Shown here: in pieces, positions 27,444 through 36,561 of the stretch
Position numbering within the stretch: position 1 is the stretch's first letter
Layout of the letters: every line of letters begins with the position of its first letter
Assembly (NCBI RefSeq): GCF_009363095.1
Contig: NZ_CP045295.1
Coordinates: 4,741,001 to 4,805,000, forward strand
DNA: 64,000 bases
DNA from: Paenibacillus cellulositrophicus
GTDB taxonomy: Bacteria > Bacillota > Bacilli > Paenibacillales > Paenibacillaceae
Direction of reading: 5' to 3'
Program-made: the position numbers and the translations under genes
Notes under the pieces: model-generated
Database searches by the model: none
What the model was told of the DNA's origin: nothing
The model's input: only the letters and a program-made list of their open reading frames with translations

Positions 27444-28376
27444 TCAGGTAACCGACGTTCCCTGCGAACTCCCGTCGGCAGTGAGCTCCCAGCGGCATGT
27501 CATCGTCAGTACGTCCCCGCTCAGTTCGGCGGACAGCCGGCCGCCCATCTTCTCCATCAGGCTGCGGGCGATGGACAGGCCGAGGCCGGTCCCTTTACCG
27601 GAGCGCGTTTGGTCGGCTGTATAGAACCGGTCAAATAGCAGGGAGGGATCGGTGCCGGCGAGATGCGGGGCATCATTGCGGATGACCAGCACCGCCTCGT
27701 TATTTTCCCGCTTCAGCCCGATGCCGACTTCGCCGCGCGTGTGCTTGATCGTATTGAGCAGCAGGTTTTCGATGACCCGTTTGACGGCCGACTCATCCGC
27801 GAACCCGATGATCTCCTCTTCAGGAAACTCCAGTAATGGGGTGATACTGCAGTCGGTGAACTGGTCATACAGGCTCATGATCACGTCCTGCAGCACCGGG
27901 ACGAAACGGATGCGCGCCGGCTTCAGCTCGTAATCGGTGGACTCGATCACGGACAGCTCGAAAAAATCGTTCAGCAGCGCCTGCAGACGCTGCGAACGGT
28001 GTTTGATTACACTTAAGTAGGCATGCTTTTCTTCGGGACTGAGGTCCTCGGCCTCAAGCAGCTGAATATAGCCGAAGATCGACGTCAGCGGCGTGCGGAT
28101 ATCATGGGACATGTTGGCGATCGCCTGCTTCAGCTCGTTTTCCGTTCGGCGCTGCAGGGCGCCGCTCTCGGTCACCCGGTCGATCAGACGGTTGATTTCA
28201 GCCGCAAGCGATTCAAGATCTTTTTCGTAATAGGACAAATCGGTTTTTTTGCCCGACCTGCCTTCGTTGTAGCTCTTCAGCTGGGCGGTTACCCGCCGAA
28301 GTTCCCTGCGCATCCGCAGGAGGCGGACGACGAGCAGAGCAATAACGGCGACAGCGATAATGGTGATGTAGAGCAT
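27444..28376 (-). CDS. Sensor histidine kinase with a single membrane helix
   Basis: About 310 residues. One N-terminal helix (MLYITIIAVAVIALLVVRLL), no sizeable sensor loop, then a coiled linker, the HisKA H-box MSHDIRTPLTSIFGY, an N-box (ENLLLNTIKHTRGEV) and a G-box (GKGTGLGLSIARSLMEKMGG). ATG 28376 is preceded by AAAGGAGG; a longer frame from 28508 lacks support. Such kinases without a sensor domain often sense through a neighbouring ABC transporter in peptide-antibiotic resistance modules. The response regulator at 30326-31018 is the likely partner. Confidence 0.9.
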   Translation of the reverse strand: MLYITIIAVAVIALLVVRLLRMRRELRRVTAQLKSYNEGRSGKKTDLSYYEKDLESLAAEINRLIDRVTESGALQRRTENELKQAIANMSHDIRTPLTSIFGYIQLLEAEDLSPEEKHAYLSVIKHRSQRLQALLNDFFELSVIESTDYELKPARIRFVPVLQDVIMSLYDQFTDCSITPLLEFPEEEIIGFADESAVKRVIENLLLNTIKHTRGEVGIGLKRENNEAVLVIRNDAPHLAGTDPSLLFDRFYTADQTRSGKGTGLGLSIARSLMEKMGGRLSAELSGDVLTMTCRWELTADGSSQGTSVT

Positions 28377-28461
28377 CGTTTGTCCGCCTCCTTTGGTTAG
28401 ATGGTTTCCCACGAAAATAGATTCACTACCTTGCAGCTCATTATTTGTATGGGGTTGCCTC

Positions 28462-29211
28462 TTACTTAATCTCCTTCTTCCGGAAGGCCAGAATCCCCAA
28501 AGCTCCAAACATCATGAACCAGACGACCGGAACCACGACCATGGCGCTGAGCTGACCGCCGCTTTGTTCCAGGATCGGCACGTTGTTGACCAACTTAAAT
28601 ACGGAGTAATCATAAATGGTGCCTATAAATGGAACGTACTTTCCAGCCATCGCTAGCATGGAATCCATCAGCAGGAAGAAAATGAACAAAAATCCGATCG
28701 ATTTGCCGCTGTCGGTCAGCAAGGTGGAAAACAAGGCGGCGATGCCGGCGAATCCTGCCGCATAGAGGACGGTAAATCCCAGGGCTCGCAGTACAAAAGG
28801 CAGCGGTAACGATCCCGCGTCCCCATTTGCGATCACCATCACGGCTGTCGCTACCACAGGCAGGGTGAGCGCAAGCAAGGCCGTACCAACGGTGAAGACC
28901 AGCAGCTTAGCGGCGAACAGCCGGATCCGGCTGTTGCCGGAAGAGGCGATGCATTTCATGACGCCGGTCGAATATTCGCTGGAAATAAAGAAACCGGCCA
29001 GCAGGGCGGCGGAAAACTTCAGCACATAGGCGTTGCCGGCCAGCACATTTTGCATAAACTCCAGGCTCGTGACTTCCGGCTCGCCGGCGGTATGGTCCAT
29101 GATGACGAGCAGGGGATACACGATGGCGGCTGCCGCAATGCACAGGAGCAGGGTCCGGAACGAGAGGTCCTTTCGCAGCTTGAACCATTCCGCTTTGATG
29201 ACGTTGCTCAT
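28462..29211 (-). CDS. ABC-2 type permease (antibiotic-export type)
   Basis: A 249-residue membrane protein with about six helices, starting MSNVIKAEWFKLRKDLSFRT, a pattern of the lantibiotic-immunity/bacitracin-type ABC-2 permeases (AEWFKLRK). SSEYSTGVMKCIASSGNSRIR is the usual cytoplasmic loop. GGAGGTGTG precedes ATG 29211, and the ATG overlaps the ATPase stop by 4 bp. It forms the membrane half of the exporter encoded with the two-component system. Confidence 0.9.
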   Translation of the reverse strand: MSNVIKAEWFKLRKDLSFRTLLLCIAAAAIVYPLLVIMDHTAGEPEVTSLEFMQNVLAGNAYVLKFSAALLAGFFISSEYSTGVMKCIASSGNSRIRLFAAKLLVFTVGTALLALTLPVVATAVMVIANGDAGSLPLPFVLRALGFTVLYAAGFAGIAALFSTLLTDSGKSIGFLFIFFLLMDSMLAMAGKYVPFIGTIYDYSVFKLVNNVPILEQSGGQLSAMVVVPVVWFMMFGALGILAFRKKEIK

Positions 29212-30128
29212 GGCTGCACACCTCCGATCCGTTTCGTGAAAAACGTCTCCAGGTCTTCGCCTTTCGGCATAAACTGCTCGATCTCCAGGCCGGATGCGGC
29301 TAATGCGGTCGATACGCGCCCGGGATGCTCCAAATGATCGTAGAGCTGGATGGACCCGTCCGGCATGACCTCGAATTCGGTGGTGTCCAGACGGTTCTGC
29401 AGGACCGATGCCGCCGCGGCGGGGGCGTTGACTTTGATATGAATGAACTGCCGGCATTTCTCCTGCAGTTCCTTGGCCGTCAGTTCCTCGAGTAGGACGC
29501 CGCGGTGAATGATGCCGTAATGGGTGGCCAGCAGATGCAGCTCGCTTAAAATATGGCTGGAAATCAGGATGGTGATCCGCCGTTCCTGGTTCAGCCGCTT
29601 GAGCAGCTCGCGCATTTCGACGACGCCCATGGGGTCAAGCCCATTAGTGGGCTCGTCCAGAATGAGAAACTCGGGATCACCCAGCAGGGCGATCGCCAGG
29701 CCCAGACGCTGCTTCATGCCCAGCGAGAAGTTTTTCGCCTTCTTCCGACCGGTCCCTTCCAGGCCCACTAGTTCGAGCGATCGCTTGACGATATCTTTTC
29801 CGGGAATGCCCCGCAGAAGCCGATTGGCTTCGACGTTCTCCTCCGCCGTCATTTGCGGGAACAGCGCCGGACTTTCAATGATCGATCCGATGCGTTTGCG
29901 CGCCTCGTTTGTTTCCGCAGGACCGCTGTATCCGAACAGCTCCACCGACCCTTCCGTCGGAAAGGCCAGCCCCGCGGCGATGCGGATGAGCGTGGATTTG
30001 CCGGCTCCGTTTTGCCCGATGAATCCGTAAATGGCCCCCCGTTTGATCGAGAGATTCACCTTGTCCAAAGCGATCCCATTTTTGAACGTTTTGGTGAGAT
30101 TTGTAGTGCGAAGAACATATTCGCTCAT
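29208..30128 (-). CDS. ABC transporter ATP-binding protein (antibiotic-export type)
   Basis: A 306-residue ATPase with Walker A GQNGAGKST (near 38), the signature FSLGMKQRLGLA, Walker B FLILDEPTNGLDPMGVVEMREL and the H-loop LISSHILSE. The wording TNGLDPMG is common in BcrA/LanF-like ATPases. A C-terminal region of about 85 residues follows. A candidate promoter with four phased TTAAG motifs lies upstream. The substrate is not identifiable; peptide antibiotics are a guess from family and context. Confidence 0.94.
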   Translation of the reverse strand: MSEYVLRTTNLTKTFKNGIALDKVNLSIKRGAIYGFIGQNGAGKSTLIRIAAGLAFPTEGSVELFGYSGPAETNEARKRIGSIIESPALFPQMTAEENVEANRLLRGIPGKDIVKRSLELVGLEGTGRKKAKNFSLGMKQRLGLAIALLGDPEFLILDEPTNGLDPMGVVEMRELLKRLNQERRITILISSHILSELHLLATHYGIIHRGVLLEELTAKELQEKCRQFIHIKVNAPAAAASVLQNRLDTTEFEVMPDGSIQLYDHLEHPGRVSTALAASGLEIEQFMPKGEDLETFFTKRIGGVQP

Positions 30129-30158
30129 GATTTTCTCATCAGCCTCCCTCCAGTGATA

Positions 30159-30164
30159 GGCTCA
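30159..30164 (-). promoter_or_regulatory. Candidate -10 element of the exporter promoter
   Basis: On the minus strand TACACT lies about 30 bp before the ABC ATPase start. The expected -35 position holds no good consensus and lies next to the phased TTAAG motifs, as in promoters that depend on an OmpR-type activator. Confidence 0.4.
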
Positions 30165-30181
30165 GTGTATTCCGGAAAGCG

Positions 30182-30219
30182 TAAGAAAAGTTTAAGGCAA
30201 TTCTTAAGAAAGGCTTAAG
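30182..30219 (-). promoter_or_regulatory. Four phased TAAG motifs: candidate OmpR-type operator
   Basis: TAAG cores at 30182, 30193, 30205 and 30216 (spacing 11, 12 and 11 bp) form two direct-repeat pairs. OmpR/PhoB-family regulators bind direct repeats of about 11 bp, and the gene immediately upstream on the minus strand encodes such a regulator. The sites lie 54-91 bp before the ABC ATPase start. Confidence 0.55.
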
Positions 30220-30325
30220 CCTGAAGGGCCGACTGCGGCCGGTACAAGACTGCAGCGGATAACGCTCTGCTGTTGAAGATGCGGCTGCACAGCCCTAAAA
30301 GGCAGCGGACCTAAGCTCCACCTCC

Positions 30326-31018
30326 TCACGGTTTCAGCCGGTAGCCGATGCCCCAGACGGTTTCGATCCATTCCTCGCCGGGGCAAGCTTTGGCCAGCTT
30401 GCTGCGCAGATTGCTCATATGTACGTTGACGGTATTGTCATCCCCGAGAAACTCCTCGCCCCAGATGCTTTCATACAGATTGGATTTGGAAAATACCTTT
30501 TTGGGCGATGCCATGAACAGATGGAGGATATCGAATTCGCGGGCGGTCAGGGAAATCGGCTCGCCGTCGGCGTGTACGGTTTTAGCTTCCGGGTCGAGCA
30601 GCAAATTTTTATGCGAATAGATGACCGGCTTGGCGGAGTTCGCGGCACGATGGACCCGTCTAAGATGCGAGTCGATGCGTGCAGATACCTCCTCGATGTC
30701 GAACGGCTTCGTGATATAGTCGTCGGCACCGCCGCGTAGGGCGGCGATCTTTCCGGACTGGTCGCCCTTGGCGGATATGATCATCACCGGCGGAGCGCCG
30801 TGTTCCCGAACTTCGTTCAGCACTTCCTCGCCGGATAAGCCGGGAAGCATCAAATCCAGAAGGACCATGTCCCAGGGCTGCTGCTTCAAATAAATGAGGG
30901 CCTCGGTTCCGGAAAAGGCGGGCTGTGCGGTATATCCGCTGCGGCGGACGATGCTACAGAGCAGGCCGCTGATGTCGTTGTCGTCTTCCACGACCAGAAT
31001 GTGCGTATTTCCGTTCAT
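30326..31018 (-). CDS. OmpR-family response regulator
   Basis: A 230-residue regulator. The receiver domain has EDD near residue 11, the phospho-acceptor Asp in LLDLMLPG, the switch Ser in IISAKGD and the conserved Lys in YITKPF. The winged-helix C-terminus carries LTAREFDILHLFM and the recognition region NTVNVHMSNLRSKL, ending in VWGIGYRL. It is transcribed before the ABC exporter and the kinase on the minus strand, with 197 bp before the ATPase gene that hold a candidate operator, so it probably controls the exporter. Confidence 0.95.
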   Translation of the reverse strand: MNGNTHILVVEDDNDISGLLCSIVRRSGYTAQPAFSGTEALIYLKQQPWDMVLLDLMLPGLSGEEVLNEVREHGAPPVMIISAKGDQSGKIAALRGGADDYITKPFDIEEVSARIDSHLRRVHRAANSAKPVIYSHKNLLLDPEAKTVHADGEPISLTAREFDILHLFMASPKKVFSKSNLYESIWGEEFLGDDNTVNVHMSNLRSKLAKACPGEEWIETVWGIGYRLKP

Positions 31019-31336
31019 TTGACGTTTTCACCTCGTTACATGCAGTTGAGTTACGAACTATCATACTCGAAGAAACGGCTGTTTCCAATGGTTTTTGCTG
31101 TTTCAGGACCGGATCATGCGGGTCATAGATGGAAGACGCGTCAACCCGCAGGGGTACATGAAAGAAGTTTGAAACTATTGCCAGACGGAGGGAGGGCGAG
31201 ACTTCGCTCAATACCGCTCGGCTCTTGGCTTCGGGCGGTATCTGCTGCCCCTTTATCCGATCTGATTTGCTCCGCATAATGACCTTCTTCATGGGGAATG
31301 GTGATAAAGGTTATGGAAAAGAAGAAAGGCAAGTGT

Positions 31337-31342
31337 TATAAT
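31337..31342 (+). promoter_or_regulatory. Candidate -10 element for tkt
   Basis: TATAAT at 31337-31342 lies 112 bp before the tkt ATG. No good -35 is visible at the usual distance. The rest of 31019-31453 has no convincing gene; it is the divergent control region of the response regulator and tkt. Confidence 0.5.
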
Positions 31343-31453
31343 AAGTCAAAATGAAACATTCAAGCGGATGTTCTTCTAAGCCGCCGGGTTTTTCCGTGCT
31401 TTCAAGTGTGCCCGCTTCATGTTAATTTCCCAGAAATACTGAGGAGGATAACC

Positions 31454-33496
31454 ATGACTGACAAGAATCAAGCGATTGACAAGGCCGAGAACGCGACCAT
31501 CGATAATCTGTCGATTACGACGATCCGTACCCTCGCGATCGATGCGATCGAGAAAGCCAACTCCGGACATCCGGGTATGCCGATGGGCTCTGCACCAATG
31601 GGATACCAGCTGTTCGCAAAGACGATGAACCACAATCCGGAGAATCCGACTTGGATTAACCGCGACCGTTTTGTTCTCTCCGCTGGGCACGGCTCTATGC
31701 TGCTGTACAGCCTGCTTCACCTGAGCGGATACGATCTTCCAATGGAAGAACTGAAACAATTCCGTCAATGGGGAAGCCTGACTCCAGGTCACCCAGAGTT
31801 CGGTCACACCGCTGGCGTTGACGCAACGACAGGTCCTCTTGGACAAGGCGTGGCTATGGCCGTTGGTATGGCAATGGCTGAAGCTCAGCTGGCTGCAACT
31901 TACAACAAAGACAACTACAAAGTGGTTGACCACTATACGTACGCGATCTGCGGCGACGGCGACCTGATGGAAGGTATCTCGCATGAGGCTGCTTCTTTGG
32001 CGGGCCATCAACAGCTCGGCAAGCTGATCATGCTGTACGATTCCAATGACATTTCCCTCGACGGTAAACTTAACCTGTCCTTCTCCGAAAACGTACAAAA
32101 GCGTTTTGAAGCATACGGATGGCAAGTGCTGCGCGTGGAAGACGGCAACGATCTTCCGGCCATCGAGAAAGCCATTGCGGAAGCGCAAGCCGAAACGAGC
32201 AAACCGACCCTGATCGAAGTGAAAACCGTCATCGGTTACGGAAGCCCGAACAAACAAGGTAAAGGCGGCCATGGCGGTACTCACGGATCCCCGCTGGGTG
32301 CGGAAGAAGCCAAGCTGACCAAAGAATTCTACAAATGGGTATACGAAGAAGACTTCTACGTGCCTGAAGAAGTTCGCGCTCATTTCGCGAAAGTGAAAGA
32401 ACACGGCGTGAAAGTCAACAAAGAATGGAACGAGCAGTTCGAAGCTTACAAGAAAGCTTATCCTGAACTGGCCGCTCAATTCGAAAAGGCTGTTGCCGGC
32501 GACCTTGCTGAAGGATGGGATAAAGACCTTCCGAAGTATTCCGTGGAAGACAAAGCCGTATCGACACGCGTTGCTTCCGGTAACGCCCTGAACGGTCTTA
32601 CAGGCGGCGTACCACAGCTGCTGGGCGGATCCGCCGACTTGGAAAGCTCCACGATGACTCACCTGAACAACCTGGCTAACTTCACGCCTGACAGCCGCGA
32701 AGGCCGCAACATCTACTTCGGCGTACGCGAATTCGCGATGGCTGCCGTGATGAACGGCATGACGCTGCATGGCGGACTGAAAGTATTCGGCGGTACGTTC
32801 TTCGTATTTACCGACTACCTGCGTCCGGCGGTTCGTCTGGCTTCGATCATGAAGCTGCCTGTCACTTATGTTCTGACTCATGACAGTATTGCGGTTGGTG
32901 AAGACGGTCCTACCCATGAACCGATCGAACAGCTGGCATCGCTGCGCATCATTCCTGGATTGACTGTGATCCGTCCGGCTGACGCCAACGAAACATCGGC
33001 TGCCTGGGCTTACACTGTTGAAAATAAAGAGAACCCGGTAGCGCTCGTATTGACGCGCCAAAACCTGCCAATCCTGGCCGCTACGGTTGAGGGTGCACGC
33101 GAAGGCATCAAGCGCGGTGCTTATGTAGTAGCTGACGCGAAGAACGGCAAACCTCAAGCGCAAATCATCGCAACGGGTTCCGAAGTACAGTTGGCTGTGA
33201 AAGCCGCCGAAGCGCTGTCCAAAGAGGGCATCGAGGTTCGCGTCATCAGCATGCCAAGCTGGGATCTGTTCGAAAAACAAGATCAAGCTTACAAAGATTC
33301 CGTCCTGCTGCCTGACGTCAAAGCGCGTCTTGCCATCGAAATGGCTTCGCCATTCGGTTGGGAACGCTATGTCGGCGACAAAGGCGACATTCTCGGCATC
33401 TCCATCTTTGGCGCATCCGCTCCTGGCAACCGCGTCATCGAAGAATACGGATTTACGGTGGACAATGTAGTCAGCCGTGTCAAAGGGCTGCTGTAA
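31454..33496 (+). CDS. tkt: Transketolase
   Basis: A 680-residue thiamine-diphosphate enzyme of the pentose phosphate pathway. Visible signatures: substrate-binding SGHPGMPMGSAPMGY, the ThDP motif GDGDLMEGISHEAASLAGH, the pyrimidine-domain DYLRPAVRLASIM and THDSIAVGEDGPTHEP. Length is typical. GAGGAGG lies 7 bp before ATG 31454. Codon use is more biased than that of neighbouring genes, as expected for strong expression. The ppnP gene follows after 50 bp and probably shares the transcript. Confidence 0.97.
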   Translation: MTDKNQAIDKAENATIDNLSITTIRTLAIDAIEKANSGHPGMPMGSAPMGYQLFAKTMNHNPENPTWINRDRFVLSAGHGSMLLYSLLHLSGYDLPMEELKQFRQWGSLTPGHPEFGHTAGVDATTGPLGQGVAMAVGMAMAEAQLAATYNKDNYKVVDHYTYAICGDGDLMEGISHEAASLAGHQQLGKLIMLYDSNDISLDGKLNLSFSENVQKRFEAYGWQVLRVEDGNDLPAIEKAIAEAQAETSKPTLIEVKTVIGYGSPNKQGKGGHGGTHGSPLGAEEAKLTKEFYKWVYEEDFYVPEEVRAHFAKVKEHGVKVNKEWNEQFEAYKKAYPELAAQFEKAVAGDLAEGWDKDLPKYSVEDKAVSTRVASGNALNGLTGGVPQLLGGSADLESSTMTHLNNLANFTPDSREGRNIYFGVREFAMAAVMNGMTLHGGLKVFGGTFFVFTDYLRPAVRLASIMKLPVTYVLTHDSIAVGEDGPTHEPIEQLASLRIIPGLTVIRPADANETSAAWAYTVENKENPVALVLTRQNLPILAATVEGAREGIKRGAYVVADAKNGKPQAQIIATGSEVQLAVKAAEALSKEGIEVRVISMPSWDLFEKQDQAYKDSVLLPDVKARLAIEMASPFGWERYVGDKGDILGISIFGASAPGNRVIEEYGFTVDNVVSRVKGLL

Positions 33497-33546
33497 GGTC
33501 ATAGCCGTTTAATTCATATTTTGAGTTCAAAAGGAGCAGTGAGCAC

Positions 33547-33864
33547 ATGTCGCAGTTCAGCAATGCCACCATCGTCAAAGCAGCCAACGTCTATTATGAC
33601 GGCCAGGTGACCAGCCGCACCGTCATTCTGGAAGATGGTAGCAAGGTTACGCTCGGAATCATGCTTCCGGGCACGTATGAATTTGGGACGGACGGTCCTG
33701 AAATTATGGAGATCCTGTCCGGCCACCTGAAGGTCCTTCTTCCCGGTGAAGAATCCTGGCAAGAAATTCAGGGAGCACACACGTTTCACGTGCCTGCCCA
33801 TTCCAAATTCGCTCTGGAAGTGTTCAGCGTAACCGATTACTGCTGCTCCTACCCGGCGGAGTAA
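33547..33864 (+). CDS. ppnP: Pyrimidine/purine nucleoside phosphorylase PpnP
   Basis: A 105-residue single-domain cupin of the PpnP (formerly DUF1255/YaiE) family, which phosphorolyses purine and pyrimidine nucleosides in E. coli. VYYDGQVTSRTVILEDG, GIMLPGTYEFGTDGPE and FHVPAHSKFALEV match the family. It starts at ATG 33547 after AAAGGAG. A strong terminator follows immediately, which ends the tkt-ppnP unit. Confidence 0.92.
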   Translation: MSQFSNATIVKAANVYYDGQVTSRTVILEDGSKVTLGIMLPGTYEFGTDGPEIMEILSGHLKVLLPGEESWQEIQGAHTFHVPAHSKFALEVFSVTDYCCSYPAE

Positions 33865-33866
33865 CG

Positions 33867-33906
33867 AAAAAGGGTAAGTCCGTCATCTTGGCGGACTTAC
33901 CCTTTT
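33867..33906. terminator. Intrinsic terminator of tkt-ppnP
   Basis: AAAAGGGTAAGTCCG pairs with CGGACTTACCCTTTT across a 9-nt loop and runs into T-rich sequence. The symmetrical A and T flanks could also serve the convergent dehydrogenase gene on the minus strand. Confidence 0.9.
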
Positions 33907-33986
33907 CTCTCCGGTTAACTCAATTTTCTGCATAATTTGGAGCCGTTCCATTCAACCTATGGCTGTATATGGAAGGAGCCTGTCCA

Positions 33987-34886
33987 TTATTGCAGCGGCT
34001 TGCCGCCGATCGTCTGTCCGATCCATGCTTCATAGCATTTGACGACAGCGGAAAGGTCCTCATCTCCGAAGCCCTGCGTCTGCCCGGCTTGAAACAGGCT
34101 TTTTGCCAGGTTCAGCATTGGGGACGGTACGCCAGTTGCGTCGGTGAGGGAGGAGGCAAGCTTCAGGTCTTTGAGCATCAGCGCAAGGGAGAACTGGTTG
34201 CTGAAGTCGTGGTCGATGATCTTCCGGCCTTTCAGGTCCGCGGCCTTGCTTCCGGCCGAACCGAGCTGCACCAGCTCGAGGAAGCTGTCCGCAGGAATGC
34301 CGGATTTGGCGGCGATGGCGAAGCCTTCCGCCAGGGCCAGGTTGTTGATGCCGACCATCGTGTTATGGGCAAGCTTGGCAACGGAACCGCTGCCGCTTGG
34401 TCCCATATGGATGACCTTCTTGCCCAGCGTATCAAACAGGCCGGATGCGGCTTCCAGCACGGAAGCTTCTCCGCCGACCATAAAAACGAGTGTGCCGTCG
34501 ATGGCCGCCGGCTTGCTGCCGGTAACCGGTGCGTCGAGGAAATAGGCTCCGAGCTTGTGAACCTCGGCGGCCAGCTCTTTAACGAGCCCCGGGGAAATGG
34601 TGCTGCTGTCAATGACGGTGGTGCCTTGAGCCAGCGTTTTCAGAATGCCGTCCTCGCCGTAAAACACCTCGCGGATGGAATCGTCATTGCTGACCATCGT
34701 GATGACCGCATCCTGTCCTGAGGCTGCTTCGGCGGGAGTGGCCGCTTGGGACGCACCTTCCCGGACAAGCGCTTCGGCCTTGGAAGCCGTGCGGTTATAG
34801 ACGGTTACCTCGTAACCTTGTTTTAACAAATTGGAAGCCATGGGCGCTCCCATGGTGCCCAGTCCGATGAAGCCTATTTTTTTCAT
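33987..34886 (-). CDS. Beta-hydroxyacid dehydrogenase (3-hydroxyisobutyrate dehydrogenase family)
   Basis: A 299-residue NAD(P)-dependent oxidoreductase. The Rossmann motif is GFIGLGTMGAPMASNL (residues 4-19). The family substrate region DAPVTGSKPAA (residues about 118-128) and the catalytic Lys in GSVAKLAHNTMVG are present. AAAGGTGATT precedes ATG 34886; an upstream extension to 35015 has no support. It could act on 3-hydroxyisobutyrate, tartronate semialdehyde or succinic semialdehyde; the sequence alone does not decide. Confidence 0.9.
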   Translation of the reverse strand: MKKIGFIGLGTMGAPMASNLLKQGYEVTVYNRTASKAEALVREGASQAATPAEAASGQDAVITMVSNDDSIREVFYGEDGILKTLAQGTTVIDSSTISPGLVKELAAEVHKLGAYFLDAPVTGSKPAAIDGTLVFMVGGEASVLEAASGLFDTLGKKVIHMGPSGSGSVAKLAHNTMVGINNLALAEGFAIAAKSGIPADSFLELVQLGSAGSKAADLKGRKIIDHDFSNQFSLALMLKDLKLASSLTDATGVPSPMLNLAKSLFQAGQTQGFGDEDLSAVVKCYEAWIGQTIGGKPLQ

Positions 34887-35098
34887 GAGAATCACCTTTT
34901 CCTGTGAGATATAAGCATTCATTAAGTTTACCATGAGGCCATGCGACAATCCATGGGGGGAGAAGTGAATTTGTGGGTGGATAAGCTTCATATTGTCCTT
35001 GCCAAATGCAGTCAAATTACAGTATCCTATTCTAAAGCTGTTTTTTTCGGAGCGTAATAGAATAGAGATGAAGCCAAACTAGGAGGTTTACATTAGAT

Positions 35099-36454
35099 AT
35101 GTCTACCAAATTAAATTTCGATTACAGTAAGGCGCTCTCCTTTATCGGTCAGCACGAAGTGGATTATCTGGCAGAGCCGATCCGACTCGCTCACGAGCAG
35201 CTTCATAACAAGACAGGCGTAGGTTCTGACTTCTTGGGATGGATCGATCTTCCTACCCAATACGACAAGGAAGAATTTGCACGCATCCAAAAAGCAGCAG
35301 CGAAAATCCAAAGCGATTCTGACGTTCTGATCGTCATCGGAATCGGCGGATCTTACCTCGGCGCACGCGCGGCGATTGAAGCTCTGTCCCATTCCTTCTA
35401 TAATGTATTACCAAAGGATAAGCGCAAGACGCCTGAGATCTATTTCGCCGGCAACAACATCAGCTCCACTTACGTGGCGCATTTGCTCGATCTGATCGAA
35501 GGCAAGGACTTCTCCGTGAACGTCATTTCCAAGTCCGGCACAACGACGGAACCTGCAATTGCATTCCGTATTTTCAAAGCCGAGCTGGAGAAGAAATACG
35601 GCAAGGAAGAAGCCCGCAAGCGTATCTATGCAACAACCGACAAGGAAAGAGGAGCCCTCAAGAAGCTCGCGAATGAAGAAGGCTATGAGTCCTTTATCAT
35701 TCCGGACGACGTGGGCGGAAGATATTCCGTACTGACTGCGGTTGGCCTGCTGCCGATTGCTACTGCCGGAATCAACATCGAAGAGATGATGCAGGGTGCC
35801 GCTGACGCTTCCAAGGAATTCAGCAACCCGAACGTGCATGAGAACCTCAGCTACCAATACGCTGCCGTGCGTAACGCACTGTACCGCAAAGGCAAAGCCA
35901 TCGAGATTCTCGTGAACTACGAGCCTTCTCTTCACTTCGTATCCGAGTGGTGGAAACAGCTGTACGGCGAAAGCGAAGGCAAGGACTACAAAGGCATTTA
36001 TCCGGCATCCGTCGACTTCTCGACCGATCTGCACTCCATGGGACAATTCGTTCAGGAAGGCAGCCGCAACATTTTCGAAACCGTCATCCAGGTGGACAAT
36101 GTAGCGAAGCAAATTACGATCGAAAGCGATCCGGACGATTTGGACGGCCTGAACTTCCTGGCTGGCAAAACGATGGATTTCGTCAACAAAAAGGCCTTCC
36201 AAGGCACGATGTTGGCACATACAGACGGACAGGTTCCTAACCTGATCGTAACCGTACCGGATATGACTCCGTATTCCTTCGGATATCTGGTGTACTTCTT
36301 TGAAAAGGCGTGCGGTATCAGCGGCTATCTGCTTGGCGTCAATCCGTTTGACCAGCCTGGCGTGGAAGCCTATAAGAAGAACATGTTCGCTTTGCTCGGC
36401 AAACCGGGCTACGAGGAAGAAAAAGCGAAGCTGGAAGCAAGACTGTCCGAATAA
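35099..36454 (+). CDS. pgi: Glucose-6-phosphate isomerase
   Basis: A 451-residue glycolytic isomerase, short form as in Bacillus. Two SIS-type folds are visible, with IGGSYLGARAAIE near residue 82, SKSGTTTEPAIAFR near 142, GGRYSVLTAVGLLPI near 208 and the C-terminal EKACGISGYLLGVNPFDQPGVE. ATG 35099 follows CTAGGAGG with a longer than usual spacer. It is monocistronic or nearly so, with its own upstream region; a weak terminator candidate follows. Confidence 0.97.
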   Translation: MSTKLNFDYSKALSFIGQHEVDYLAEPIRLAHEQLHNKTGVGSDFLGWIDLPTQYDKEEFARIQKAAAKIQSDSDVLIVIGIGGSYLGARAAIEALSHSFYNVLPKDKRKTPEIYFAGNNISSTYVAHLLDLIEGKDFSVNVISKSGTTTEPAIAFRIFKAELEKKYGKEEARKRIYATTDKERGALKKLANEEGYESFIIPDDVGGRYSVLTAVGLLPIATAGINIEEMMQGAADASKEFSNPNVHENLSYQYAAVRNALYRKGKAIEILVNYEPSLHFVSEWWKQLYGESEGKDYKGIYPASVDFSTDLHSMGQFVQEGSRNIFETVIQVDNVAKQITIESDPDDLDGLNFLAGKTMDFVNKKAFQGTMLAHTDGQVPNLIVTVPDMTPYSFGYLVYFFEKACGISGYLLGVNPFDQPGVEAYKKNMFALLGKPGYEEEKAKLEARLSE

Positions 36455-36495
36455 GAATAACATCAGCAACTTTTGAATAGACTTACAAAGCTAGG

Positions 36496-36537
36496 GAAGC
36501 AGTTCACCGGTTAATCAACAGCGGGGGACTGCTTTCT
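36496..36537 (+). terminator. Weak terminator candidate after pgi
   Basis: GAAGCAGT and ACTGCTTT can pair (one G-T) across a 24-nt loop followed by CTT. The T-tract is poor, so transcription may read through into the YigZ gene. Confidence 0.35.
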
Positions 36538-36561
36538 TGGCAAATAAGAAAGGGCATGAAC

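Noticed and set aside
31351..31425. 24-codon frame before tkt
   Set aside because: No ribosome binding site and no similarity; it probably lies in the tkt leader.
31376..33502. 708-codon open frame opposite tkt
   Set aside because: It is the mirror of the highly biased tkt gene; it has no start signals and no recognisable protein family, while tkt is certain.
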